A stretch of 14,865 bases of DNA from assembly GCA_947374505.1 (NCBI GenBank), contig CANCCE010000047.1, positions 1 to 14,865 on the forward strand, written 5' to 3'. The translations under genes and the position numbers were made by a program. The stretch comes from Comamonadaceae bacterium (lineage in GTDB: Bacteria; Pseudomonadota; Gammaproteobacteria; Burkholderiales; Burkholderiaceae_C). Within the stretch, counting starts at the first letter, position 1. Each line of letters begins with the position of its first letter. Shown piece after piece: positions 1-7,819 of the stretch. The notes beneath the pieces were generated by a model, which saw nothing but the letters and a program-made list of their open reading frames with translations, did no database searches and was not told the DNA's origin.

Positions 1-128
1 TCATGGCGAGCGCAGCGCGGCCATCTTCCAACTCGTCATGGCGAACGCAGTGCGGCCATCCATCGTCGAGGTACGCGGCGATGGACTGCCACGCTTCACT
101 CGCAGTGACAGAATTATTTCGCAGTGAC
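1..128 (-). repeat. Composite palindromic intergenic repeat, copy 1 (after mgtA)
   Basis: Starts 14 nt after the mgtA stop codon, reads in the mgtA direction and runs to the window edge. It is built from stem-loop units with a 5-nt stem and 12-nt loop: ATGGC/GCCAT at 3-24, ATGGC/GCCAT at 38-59, ACTGC/GCAGT at 85-106, plus a half unit at about 110-128. Positions 35-109 form a 75-nt imperfect palindrome that aligns without gaps to 13843-13917, with 62 of 75 bases identical by my count. It may act as the 3' end structure of the mgtA transcript. It resembles REP/BIME-type dispersed repeats in organisation; the family name is not established here. Confidence 0.75.
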
Positions 129-142
129 GAAATTACCAGGCG

Positions 143-2713
143 CTATCTGTTCGCATTCTCTGCGCGCCCATAAAACGACTTCTTCGCCAGCTCAACAACA
201 ACCACATACGCAGCGGTCAGTCCGATCATCGCCGCTATCAGCGGCGCCGGCAGCGGTACAAAACCAAAGATCGAACTGAAGGGCAGATACGGCAACACCA
301 AGGCCAGCATGATGACGGCAACACTGCTAACCAACAGCAAATTGCCGGGTCGGCTGCGGTAAAAGGGGCGGCGCGTGCGCACTACCAGCGCAATCACCAG
401 CTCGGTCAACAGCGACTCTAAGAACCAGCCTGTGCGGAACTCTTCCGGGGAAGCCCTAAACAGCCACAGCAGCGCGCCAAAAGTCAGCATGTCAAACAGT
501 GAGCTGATGAGCCCAAAGCGGACCATGTAGTTGCGGATAAACACCGTATCCCAGCGGCGTGGCTTGGCCACCCATTCCGGGTCAACCCGGTCACTGGCAA
601 TCGCCGTGGCGGGAATGTCGGCCAGAAAATTATTCAACAAGATCTGCGACGCCAGCAGCGGCAGGAACGGCAAAAAAATGGACGCGATGGCCATGCTGAA
701 CATATTGCCGAAGTTGGCGCTGATGGTGGTGAGGATGTACTTCAGCGTGTTGGCAAAGGTGTTGCGGCCTTCGTCGATGCCGAGCCGCAAAATGCGCAAA
801 TCTTTTCGCAGCAATAAAAAATCAGCCGCGTCCTTGGCCACGTCCACCGCTGTGTCAACCGAGATGCCGACGTCTGCTGCGTGCAGCGCGAGTGCGTCAT
901 TGATGCCGTCGCCCATGTAGCCGACCACATGGCCGCTTTTCTGCAGCGCCAAAATAATGCGCTCTTTCTGGTTCGGATCGACCTCTGCGAACAAGGTGGT
1001 GCGCACGGCCGCATGCATCAGTGCCTCGTCGCCCATGTCGTTCAACTCACGGCCGGTCATCACGGTGATCGCCGGCAAGTTGACGGCTTCGGCCACATGT
1101 CGCGCCACCTTGCGGTTGTCGCCGGTGATGATTTTGAGTGCCACCCCGCGCTGCGCTAAGTCCAAAATGGTTTGCCGCACATCGGCCTTGGGTGGGTCCA
1201 TGAAGAGCAGAAAACCAGCGAAGCACAAATCGCATTCGTCTGCGCGCGTGTACGAACCGCTGCGGGCCTCGACATGCCTCCAAGCCACACCGAGCACGCG
1301 ATAACCCTGTGCACTCCATGCGTCATAACGCGCTTCTATGTCGGCGCGCATGGCACCATCGAGAGGCGCCGCTGCATCACTATCAACCTTGGTGCAAAGG
1401 GCAAGAATTTTGTCGAGCGCACCTTTGGTGATCAGCGTGCGAATACCCAAACCAGCTGCACCGTGGACGTCATGGGCGACCACCACTGACAAGCACTTGC
1501 GTACAAAGTCGTACGGGATTTCGTCTACTTTTCTCTCCAAACCGAGATTCAATCCGGCCCTCTTCACAGCGGCCAGCACGGCATCATCCAGCGGGTTCAT
1601 CAAGCCCGACTGGAACTGCGCATTCAGGCCTGCGAGTTGCAACACCGATGGGCTGGGTTGCCCCAGTGCACCCAAAGCCTCGTCCAGCGCCACCACGCCA
1701 GCCGTCAAAGTGCCGGTCTTGTCAGTGCACAACACATCCATGCTGCCGAGGTTTTCAATCGAATTCAGACGCCGCACAATCACACCCAGTTTGGCCATGC
1801 GCTTGGCACCATGCGACAGCGTGATGCTGACAATCGCTGGCAACAACTCGGGCGTCAGGCCGACCGCCAAGGCCAGCGCAAACAGCAGCGAAGCCACCGG
1901 CGGCTTGGCCATGAAAATATTCACTGCGACGACCCCCACGACCATCGCCAGCATGATGCGGGTCAACAAATAACCGAAGCGGTGGACGCCGCGCTCAAAC
2001 TCCGTCAGCTGCGGCCGCAACGCCAGCTTGTCCGCAATCTGTCCAAAAACACTGCCCTTGCCGGTCTGTACCAGCAAGACTTGAGCGGTGCCGCTGCTAA
2101 CGCTGGTACCCATGAAAACGCAATTGCTGCGCTCGGCCAAGCCGGCTTTTTCATCGACAACACCCGGGGTTTTTTCAACAGGAAAGGTCTCGCCCGTCAG
2201 CACCGCCTGATTCACGAAAAAGTCCTTCGCCTCCAGTACCACCGCATCAGCGGGAACCAAGCTGCCAGCCGACAACAGCACGATGTCGCCCAGCACCAAC
2301 TGGTGCGACGGCACAGTCTTCAGTAGACCGCCACGCAACACCTTTGAGTGCACCGTGATCTGTGTCCGCAGCTTTTCAATCGCATTGCCGGCGATGTATT
2401 CCTGAGTGAAGCCAAGCAAGGTACTGCCCAAGACGATGGCCAGCACCACACCGGCATCCACCCACTCAGAAGCGACCAAAGAGATGCAGGCTGCCACGAT
2501 CAAAATCAACACCAGCGGACTCTTGAACTGGCTCAGCAACAGCCCCAGCGCAGTGGCTTTTTTCATGGCCTTGAACGCATTTGGTCCATCGCGTTTTAAG
2601 CGCAGATGCGCTTCGCGCTGTGTCAGCCCGCAGCCATCCGCCTTCAGCTTTTCCATCAGCTCATCTGCGGGCAAGCCCCAATAATTTTCAGTGACATTGG
2701 GTTGGCCCGTCAT
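143..2713 (-). CDS. mgtA: Magnesium-translocating P-type ATPase (MgtA/MgtB-like, P3B)
   Basis: Inner-membrane pump of 856 aa, near the usual length of MgtA/MgtB, expected to import Mg2+ (possibly another divalent cation) with ATP hydrolysis. Visible landmarks: TGET actuator motif (173-176), TPELLP in the fourth membrane helix (287-292), the DKTGT phosphorylation site (Asp331), KGA nucleotide-binding motif (430-432), TGD (530-532) and GDGIND (601-606). N695 and D699 in LLNNFLADIP match the N-x3-D spacing of the M6 ion site in MgtA. Hydrophobic helices lie around 55-105, 248-300, 665-705 and 730-840. The ATG has a good Shine-Dalgarno (AAGGA, about 7 nt upstream). Oddity: the hinge usually reads GDGINDAPAL, but here the proline is Leu608. 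The gene stands alone, divergent from the oxidoreductase operon, with an FNR-like box between them. Family assignment is firm; the exact cation is inferred. Confidence 0.93.
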   Translation of the reverse strand: MTGQPNVTENYWGLPADELMEKLKADGCGLTQREAHLRLKRDGPNAFKAMKKATALGLLLSQFKSPLVLILIVAACISLVASEWVDAGVVLAIVLGSTLLGFTQEYIAGNAIEKLRTQITVHSKVLRGGLLKTVPSHQLVLGDIVLLSAGSLVPADAVVLEAKDFFVNQAVLTGETFPVEKTPGVVDEKAGLAERSNCVFMGTSVSSGTAQVLLVQTGKGSVFGQIADKLALRPQLTEFERGVHRFGYLLTRIMLAMVVGVVAVNIFMAKPPVASLLFALALAVGLTPELLPAIVSITLSHGAKRMAKLGVIVRRLNSIENLGSMDVLCTDKTGTLTAGVVALDEALGALGQPSPSVLQLAGLNAQFQSGLMNPLDDAVLAAVKRAGLNLGLERKVDEIPYDFVRKCLSVVVAHDVHGAAGLGIRTLITKGALDKILALCTKVDSDAAAPLDGAMRADIEARYDAWSAQGYRVLGVAWRHVEARSGSYTRADECDLCFAGFLLFMDPPKADVRQTILDLAQRGVALKIITGDNRKVARHVAEAVNLPAITVMTGRELNDMGDEALMHAAVRTTLFAEVDPNQKERIILALQKSGHVVGYMGDGINDALALHAADVGISVDTAVDVAKDAADFLLLRKDLRILRLGIDEGRNTFANTLKYILTTISANFGNMFSMAIASIFLPFLPLLASQILLNNFLADIPATAIASDRVDPEWVAKPRRWDTVFIRNYMVRFGLISSLFDMLTFGALLWLFRASPEEFRTGWFLESLLTELVIALVVRTRRPFYRSRPGNLLLVSSVAVIMLALVLPYLPFSSIFGFVPLPAPLIAAMIGLTAAYVVVVELAKKSFYGRAENANR

Positions 2714-2808
2714 GTCGCCATCCTTTCAAGCGAGCCACCGCTCTGAAGGACTCAGAACCTCACGCGACACACTGGCAAGGATGGTTTCCGAAAAAGCCAC
2801 AGCGCCGC

Positions 2809-2822
2809 TTGATGTGCGTCAA
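2809..2822. promoter_or_regulatory. FNR/CRP-family-like palindrome between mgtA and the oxidoreductase operon
   Basis: The sequence TTGAT-GTGC-GTCAA differs by one base from the FNR/Dnr consensus TTGAT-N4-ATCAA. A related degenerate sequence, TTGATGGCTGACGG, starts at 2831, 22 bp (about two helical turns) away. The site is about 95 bp upstream of the mgtA start and about 190 bp upstream of the start at 3009, so mgtA is the likelier target. No convincing -10 box lies at the distance a class II FNR promoter needs. Regulation by oxygen is therefore only a hypothesis. Confidence 0.35.
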
Positions 2823-3008
2823 AACCAGCGTTGATGGCTGACGGTGACAGCTGCTTTGGTTTGAGCCAGCACCTTTCCCCGGCCAAAGAGAGTCATAACT
2901 CAACAGTAAAAAAGTATTATTCCCACGTAAAAAAACAGGGTTATTACCAAGATGTTTAACTATCAATAATTATTTCTAAGTTGACTCACCCACAGGACAC
3001 ACCACAAC

Positions 3009-3476
3009 ATGATCACGCTTGATATCAATAACCGAAAAGTCAATGTGGATGTTCCCGCAGAGATGCCGTTGCTTTGGGCGCTGCGCGACGAGCTGGGCAT
3101 GGTGGGGACCAAATTTGGCTGCGGCGCCGGGCTCTGTGGTGCCTGCACCGTGCACATGGGCGACGCTGCGGTGCGCTCTTGCGTCACACCGGTGTCTGCC
3201 GCTGTCGGCCAGCGCATCACCACCATAGAACACATGGAAGATATCCCGCTGGGTGCCGCCGTACAGGCCGCATGGATGGCCGCCAACGTGCCGCAATGCG
3301 GCTATTGCCAGGGCGGCCAGGTGATGTCAGCGGTGGCGCTGCTCAAAAGCAAGCCCCAACCCACGGACAGCGATATTGATGAGGCGATGAGCGGCAATAT
3401 TTGCCGCTGTGGCACTTACACCCGCATCCGCACCGCCATCAAGCAGGTCTCGGCCCAACTCGGAGCCAAAGCATGA
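3009..3476 (+). CDS. iorA: (2Fe-2S)-binding small subunit of isoquinoline 1-oxidoreductase-like molybdenum hydroxylase
   Basis: Electron-transfer subunit of 155 aa, the usual length for the xanthine-oxidase-family small subunit. The N-terminal plant-ferredoxin-like [2Fe-2S] domain has ligands Cys38, Cys43, Cys46 and Cys58 (GCGAGLCGACTV). The C-terminal helical domain binds the second cluster through Cys97 and Cys100 (CGYC) and Cys132 and Cys134 (CRC). It passes electrons from the molybdenum cofactor in the partner subunit to an outside acceptor. It has no signal peptide of its own, so it would have to be exported folded with the Tat-tagged large subunit. An AGGA lies 11 nt before the ATG, a rather long spacing. 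Its stop overlaps the next start (ATGA). The substrate cannot be told from the sequence; the symbol reflects the closest family, not a proven isoquinoline activity. Confidence 0.9.
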   Translation: MITLDINNRKVNVDVPAEMPLLWALRDELGMVGTKFGCGAGLCGACTVHMGDAAVRSCVTPVSAAVGQRITTIEHMEDIPLGAAVQAAWMAANVPQCGYCQGGQVMSAVALLKSKPQPTDSDIDEAMSGNICRCGTYTRIRTAIKQVSAQLGAKA

Positions 3477-5776
3477 GCAACACCCTCAACCTCGACAACT
3501 CGGCCCGTCGCACCTGGCTCAAAAGCATGGGCGCCGGCGGATTAATTTTGGCCGTTGGCCGGACTGGCAACGTCTTCGCGCAGACCGCAGCAACGGCCAA
3601 GGAAGTCAAATACGGCGGTGACAACATGCCGGGCGGCGTGGTGGACGACCCGCTGGTGTTTGTCTCGATTGATGCGGCAGGCGTGGTCTCCGTGGTCTGT
3701 CATCGGTCCGAGATGGGCCAAGGTGTACGCACCAGCATCCCCATGGTGGTGGCCGATGAACTCGACGCCGTCCTGAAGCGCGTCAAAGTGGTGCAAGCCT
3801 TGGGCGACGAGGCCCGCTACGGCAATCAAAACACCGATGGCTCACGCAGTTTGCGCCACTCGATGGAGCCGCTGCGCCGCGTCGGTGCCGCCGCACGCGC
3901 CATGCTTGAAGCCGCTGCTGCAGCGCGCTGGAAAGTACCGGCCAGCGAAGTACAGGCACGCCTGCACGAACTGGTGCACCTGCCCAGTGGTCGCAAGCTC
4001 GGTTTTGGCGACGTCGCTCTGGACGCTGCCGCGCTGCCCGTGCCGGCCCGTGCCAGCCTGAAGTTCAAAACACCGGGACAGTTTCGCTACATCGGCAAGA
4101 GCGCTACGCCCTTGATCGACGGCTCGGACATCGTGCGCGGTCGGGCCGTTTTCGGCACCGACATCCGGCTAGACGGCATGGTTTACGCCGTGGTCGCTAG
4201 GCCACCGGTGATGGGCGGCAAGCTCAAGCGTTTCGATGCCATCAAAGCCTTGAAAGTGCCGGGCGTGTTGCGCGTCTTTGAACTTAAAAGCACACCCTTA
4301 CCAGCCAACCACAACCCCATGGGTGGTGTTGCGGTGGTCGCCAGCAATACATGGTCGGCCATCAAGGGCCGCGAAGCTTTAGAGCTTGAGTGGGAAGACG
4401 GCCCACATGCCAGTTACGACTCAGAAGCCTACAAAGCGACGCTGGAAGCCTCGGCCCGCCAGCCCGCCAAGGCTTTGCGCAACGATGGTGACGTGACCGC
4501 CGCACTGGCCAAAGCCACCCGGCGCGTGCAAGCCGAGTACTACCTGCCCCATCTTGGCCATGCCACGATGGAGCCACTTGTGGCGACCGCCCGCATCGTT
4601 GACAACCACTGCGAGATCTGGGCGCCGACACAGGCACCGCAGGGCGCGCGTGATTTTGTGGCCCATAAACTGGGCTTCAAGTCTGAGCAAGTCACCTTGA
4701 ACGTGACCTTGTTGGGTGGCGGCTTTGGCCGCAAGTCCATGTTTGACTTTGTCGCTGAGGCGGCCTTGGTGTCACAAGCCATGGGCGGAAAACCGGTCAA
4801 GCTGCAATGGACCCGTGAGGACGACATCCGCCACGACTATTACCACACCGTGGCCGTCGAACACCTAGAAAGCGCGCTCGATGCCAACGGCAAACCCACC
4901 GCCTGGCTGCACCGCTCGGCAGCGCCGTCAATCGGCTCGACCTTTACGCTGGGGGCCAAGATGCTGAACGCCGGCGAGATGGGCATGACCGCTATCAACG
5001 TGCCGTTCCAAATTCCCAATGTCCGCATCGAAACGCCGGAAGCGCAAGCCCACACCCGCATCGGCTGGTTTCGCTCGGTCTACAACATTCCGCACGCGTT
5101 TGCTGTGCAGAGTTTCGTCAGCGAGTTGGCGGCTGAGGCCAAGCGCGACCCGAAAGACTACCTGCTGGAGTTGATCGGGCCGGCCCGCCGGATTGACCCA
5201 CGCACCCTGTCCGATCACACCAATTACGGCGAGTCACCCGAGCGTTATCCGATCGACACCGGCCGCATGGCTCGGGTGGTTCGGCTGGCAGCGGCAGGCG
5301 CTAAATGGGGCCGAAAATTGCCCCAAGGCCGCGGACTGGGCATTGCGGTCGCTTACTCGTTCATGACCTACGTTGCCACGGTGGTGGAGGTTGAAGTGGA
5401 CGCCAAAGGCGCTTTGCGCGTGATCGCTGTTGACTCGGCGGTGGACTGTGGCCCGCAGGTCAATACAGAACGCATCCGCTCACAGCTCGAAGGCGCGGTC
5501 ATCATGGGGATCGGCTTGGCCAAGCTCGGAGAAATCACGTTCAAGGACGGCATGGTGGTGCAAAGCAACTTTCACGACTATTTGATGCTGCGTCATAACG
5601 AGTCGCCACGGGACATTCGTGTGCACTTTGCCCCAGCCGACTACAGCGTTGCGCCCGGCGGTGTCGGCGAACCCGGCCTACCGCCGATCGCGCCGGCCTT
5701 GTGCAATGCGATCTTCGCGGCCACGGGCAAACGCATCCGCAGGCTGCCGATTGGCGATCAACTGAACGTTGCGTAA
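3473..5776 (+). CDS. iorB: Tat-exported molybdopterin-binding subunit, isoquinoline 1-oxidoreductase beta-like
   Basis: Large catalytic subunit of 767 aa in the xanthine dehydrogenase/aldehyde oxidase superfamily, IorB type (N-terminal segment preceding the aldehyde-oxidase-like domains). The start at 3473 is chosen because it overlaps the upstream stop as ATGA and puts a twin-arginine signal at the N-terminus: RRTWLK (12-17), a hydrophobic stretch to about 35, and a likely cleavage after VFA. A longer frame opens at 3401 but would lie inside the upstream gene. GGGFGRK (415-421) is the molybdopterin contact loop, and Glu733 in GGVGEPGLPP is the expected catalytic glutamate. With the [2Fe-2S] subunit it should hydroxylate an N-heterocycle or oxidise an aldehyde in the periplasm. 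No cytochrome c, XdhC-like maturation factor or cofactor gene is adjacent, so acceptor and substrate remain open. Confidence 0.9.
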   Translation: MSNTLNLDNSARRTWLKSMGAGGLILAVGRTGNVFAQTAATAKEVKYGGDNMPGGVVDDPLVFVSIDAAGVVSVVCHRSEMGQGVRTSIPMVVADELDAVLKRVKVVQALGDEARYGNQNTDGSRSLRHSMEPLRRVGAAARAMLEAAAAARWKVPASEVQARLHELVHLPSGRKLGFGDVALDAAALPVPARASLKFKTPGQFRYIGKSATPLIDGSDIVRGRAVFGTDIRLDGMVYAVVARPPVMGGKLKRFDAIKALKVPGVLRVFELKSTPLPANHNPMGGVAVVASNTWSAIKGREALELEWEDGPHASYDSEAYKATLEASARQPAKALRNDGDVTAALAKATRRVQAEYYLPHLGHATMEPLVATARIVDNHCEIWAPTQAPQGARDFVAHKLGFKSEQVTLNVTLLGGGFGRKSMFDFVAEAALVSQAMGGKPVKLQWTREDDIRHDYYHTVAVEHLESALDANGKPTAWLHRSAAPSIGSTFTLGAKMLNAGEMGMTAINVPFQIPNVRIETPEAQAHTRIGWFRSVYNIPHAFAVQSFVSELAAEAKRDPKDYLLELIGPARRIDPRTLSDHTNYGESPERYPIDTGRMARVVRLAAAGAKWGRKLPQGRGLGIAVAYSFMTYVATVVEVEVDAKGALRVIAVDSAVDCGPQVNTERIRSQLEGAVIMGIGLAKLGEITFKDGMVVQSNFHDYLMLRHNESPRDIRVHFAPADYSVAPGGVGEPGLPPIAPALCNAIFAATGKRIRRLPIGDQLNVA

Positions 5777-5784
5777 GGTCCACC

Positions 5785-6534
5785 TCAACCGCTTAAGCCC
5801 TTCAAGCGCAGATGCACGTCGTCTTCCAAGTCGATGGGCATCTGCTGCTTGGCTTGTAAATAGTGGGTGGTAAAAACATCCAAATAAGCTTCTAGTGTTT
5901 GCGCAGCGTGGGACTCTCCTGCCAGTTCCATGCACAGCGCGGCCACCTCAGACGTACAAAAGTGGTCCTCTCGTTTAGAGCGGCGCAAGCGGTAACGAGA
6001 CAGTTGCTCGGGCTGCAAGCTGAGCACTGGCAAGTGGTTCAGATACGGACTTTTGCGAAACATCTTGCGCGCCTCTGGCCACGTGGCGTCAAGCAACACA
6101 AAGAGAGGTCGCTTACCGGCTTGGATTGACACGTCAGTCACCACACGTTCAGCCGCGACGAACTCGCCCGGAAACACCAAGTACGGCTGCCATTGCGGGT
6201 CAGCCAGCATGGCCAGCAGCGCGGGGTCGACCTCGGTGCGCGCCCAGCCAAAAGCGGCGGTGTCTGCCACCACGTCAGCAATCAGCCAGCCCGTGTTGCT
6301 GGGCTTGAGCGGCTCGATGTCACACATGATCAAACACACAGCGGCCTGCGTCGGCACGGTCGGGCGCAAGGCGCACAGGCAATGAGACATCACAAGGCGA
6401 CAACCCGCGCAATGCGCCAGACGTGAACCACCACGAGCCAGAAACGGTTTTGAACTGCGCGCGATGCGGGCGCTGCGCAAGCGGGCGACGGCGTGGGGAG
6501 TTCGCGGTTTTTGGGGAGCATTGAAGTCGGACAT
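5785..6534 (-). CDS. tapT: DTW-domain tRNA-uridine aminocarboxypropyltransferase (TapT/YfiP-like)
   Basis: A 249-aa DTW-domain protein. Family members such as E. coli TapT transfer the 3-amino-3-carboxypropyl group of S-adenosylmethionine to uridine in tRNA (acp3U at position 47). Visible features: a Cys cluster C-x2-C-x6-C-x-C (Cys42, 45, 52, 54), EPLKPSNTG (75-82), the DTW-type signature DATWPEARKM (149-158) and a late YRLRR...FCTSEVAAL block (181-200). The N-terminal 38 residues are rich in Arg, Lys and Ser and look disordered. The ATG at 6534 is the first in frame, with no strong Shine-Dalgarno. The gene converges on iorB with only 8 nt between stops and no terminator, and is divergent from the hydrolase at 6688. 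The family is sure; the tRNA position is by homology. Confidence 0.85.
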   Translation of the reverse strand: MSDFNAPQKPRTPHAVARLRSARIARSSKPFLARGGSRLAHCAGCRLVMSHCLCALRPTVPTQAAVCLIMCDIEPLKPSNTGWLIADVVADTAAFGWARTEVDPALLAMLADPQWQPYLVFPGEFVAAERVVTDVSIQAGKRPLFVLLDATWPEARKMFRKSPYLNHLPVLSLQPEQLSRYRLRRSKREDHFCTSEVAALCMELAGESHAAQTLEAYLDVFTTHYLQAKQQMPIDLEDDVHLRLKGLSG

Positions 6535-6687
6535 GGTGCCGGGTATTTTCGGTCATGGCGCTGTCAACAAACTGAAGGTTGCCGGCTAAAGAATCAGGCT
6601 TGACGAACTCAGCGTTCAAACTTCGTAGAATTATTCGATGAACTTCCCAAGAAACTCACGAGACAATATGCGTTACTCGGCCTTTCC

Positions 6688-7608
6688 ATGAGCGGCTGCT
6701 CACTGCCGCCTGGTGTGCAGGTGATTGAACGGGGCTGGCTGTCAGCCAACATGGTGCTGGCCACCGGCCCGTACAACACAGCGGTCATCGACAGTGGTTA
6801 CTGCACTCACTCCGCGCAGACCGTGGCGTTGGTGCAAGCGGCGCTGGGTACCGTGCCACTCAACTACTTGCTGAACACCCACTTGCACAGCGACCATTGC
6901 GGTGGCAACGCCGCGCTGCAAGCGCACTTCCCGTTGTTTCAAACACTGATTCCACCCGGTCATGCCGCTGCCGTCACAGACTGGGATCCCGTCACACTGA
7001 GTCACGTGCCCACGGGTCAGCTGTGTCCGCAGTTTGCCTATCAAGGCCTGCTCATTCCAGGCCAAGAGATTCAACTCGGCGAGAACACTTGGCAAATCCA
7101 TGCAGCACCGGGTCATGACCCCAACGCCGTGATCCTGTTTGAACCGGTGTCGCGAACGCTCATCTCAGCGGATGCACTGTGGGAAAACGGTTTTGGCGTC
7201 GTCTTCCCCGAACTGGAGGGCGATGACGCTTTTGAAGCCGTGGGCGCAACGCTGGACCTGATTGCACAACTCTCGCCGGTCACCGTGATCCCTGGGCACG
7301 GCAGGGTGTTTCCTTATTCAGAAATCGTTCTAGACCGCGCGCGGTCGCGCCTGGACGTTTTTACTGCCAACCCGCTCAAGCACGCCCGCCACGCTGCCAA
7401 GGTTCTGCTCAAGTTCAAACTCCTTGAAGTGCAACAACAAGATGTCGACGTGTTTCTCGACTGGGCGCTCCGCACGCCTTATTTTGAGTTGGTCCGAAAC
7501 CGCTTTTTTGACTCCGTGCCGGCCGCTGATTGGATAAACACCCTGATTGAAGAGTTGCAGCTCTCCGGTGCCGCTCGCCGCGAAGGCACAGACCTGGCAA
7601 ACGCTTGA
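6688..7608 (+). CDS. Metallo-beta-lactamase-fold hydrolase
   Basis: A 306-aa cytoplasmic MBL-fold hydrolase with no signal peptide. The metal site is complete: HLHSDH (His65, His67, Asp69, His70), His143 in APGHD, Asp162 in ISADALW and His204 in VIPGHG, all in canonical order. The C-terminal part (about 215-300) is helical and may recognise the substrate. I cannot assign a reaction; glyoxalase-II-like thioesterase or lactonase activities are possible for this fold. The ATG at 6688 is the first in frame and lacks a clear Shine-Dalgarno. A GTG at 6715 (just before QVIERGWLS) is an alternative start where the conserved part begins. It stands as a single gene, 211 nt before the RRM gene. Confidence 0.85.
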   Translation: MSGCSLPPGVQVIERGWLSANMVLATGPYNTAVIDSGYCTHSAQTVALVQAALGTVPLNYLLNTHLHSDHCGGNAALQAHFPLFQTLIPPGHAAAVTDWDPVTLSHVPTGQLCPQFAYQGLLIPGQEIQLGENTWQIHAAPGHDPNAVILFEPVSRTLISADALWENGFGVVFPELEGDDAFEAVGATLDLIAQLSPVTVIPGHGRVFPYSEIVLDRARSRLDVFTANPLKHARHAAKVLLKFKLLEVQQQDVDVFLDWALRTPYFELVRNRFFDSVPAADWINTLIEELQLSGAARREGTDLANA

Positions 7609-7819
7609 GTTCTTTGTCTTTTTGGTGGCTGCAGCGACGTTCTAAGCGCATAAACGGGAAATCGTCGCTCCTTGACGCATAATGCGTGATTGCAAGTGGT
7701 TAAACACTTGCACTGGTTAGGTGATCGGTCAGTTTCGCGCGCTACAGCGGTAAGTTTGAAGATTTGTTGTGCTTTCGGGACCCCATCGCTTTTGTTTTAT
7801 GTATTTTTGAGGAGTCCCC
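7609..7819 (+). promoter_or_regulatory. Long leader/promoter region of the RRM gene with inverted repeats
   Basis: A 211-nt gap with no ORF I believe. It holds an inverted repeat AGCGACG/CGTCGCT (7633-7639 and 7663-7669), a TTGACG at 7672-7677 overlapping the palindrome CGCATAATGCG (7676-7686), and a perfect 8-bp hairpin TGCAAGTG/CACTTGCA with a 6-nt loop (7691-7712). No clean -10 box lies 16-18 nt from the TTGACG. The last 60 nt are T-rich and end in a strong GAGGAG Shine-Dalgarno 5 nt before the ATG. A structured, cold-responsive 5' leader would suit this gene family, but that is inference. Confidence 0.4.
7691..7712. repeat. Perfect 8-bp inverted repeat with 6-nt loop upstream of the RRM gene
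   Basis: TGCAAGTG, loop GTTAAA, CACTTGCA. No T-run follows, so it is unlikely to be an intrinsic terminator of the hydrolase gene. It could be an operator or a hairpin in the leader of the RNA-binding-protein transcript. Confidence 0.55.

Noticed and set aside
1..128. A CRISPR array, suggested by repeated short palindromic units
   Set aside because: The units alternate in orientation, have no regular spacers of constant length and no cas genes nearby; they are mosaic intergenic repeats.
1338..2326. Long open frames on the plus strand opposite mgtA (211 and 229 codons)
   Set aside because: They overlap the ATPase core motifs on the other strand, and their products are low-complexity and unlike known families.
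2714..2965. A magnesium riboswitch or mgtL-type leader upstream of mgtA
   Set aside because: I could see no conserved M-box elements or proline-rich leader peptide by eye; a covariance-model search would be needed to assert one.
6600..6631. A sigma-70 promoter for the MBL hydrolase (TTGACG and TAGAAT)
   Set aside because: The spacing between the boxes is 20 nt, too long for a normal promoter; no better pair was found.
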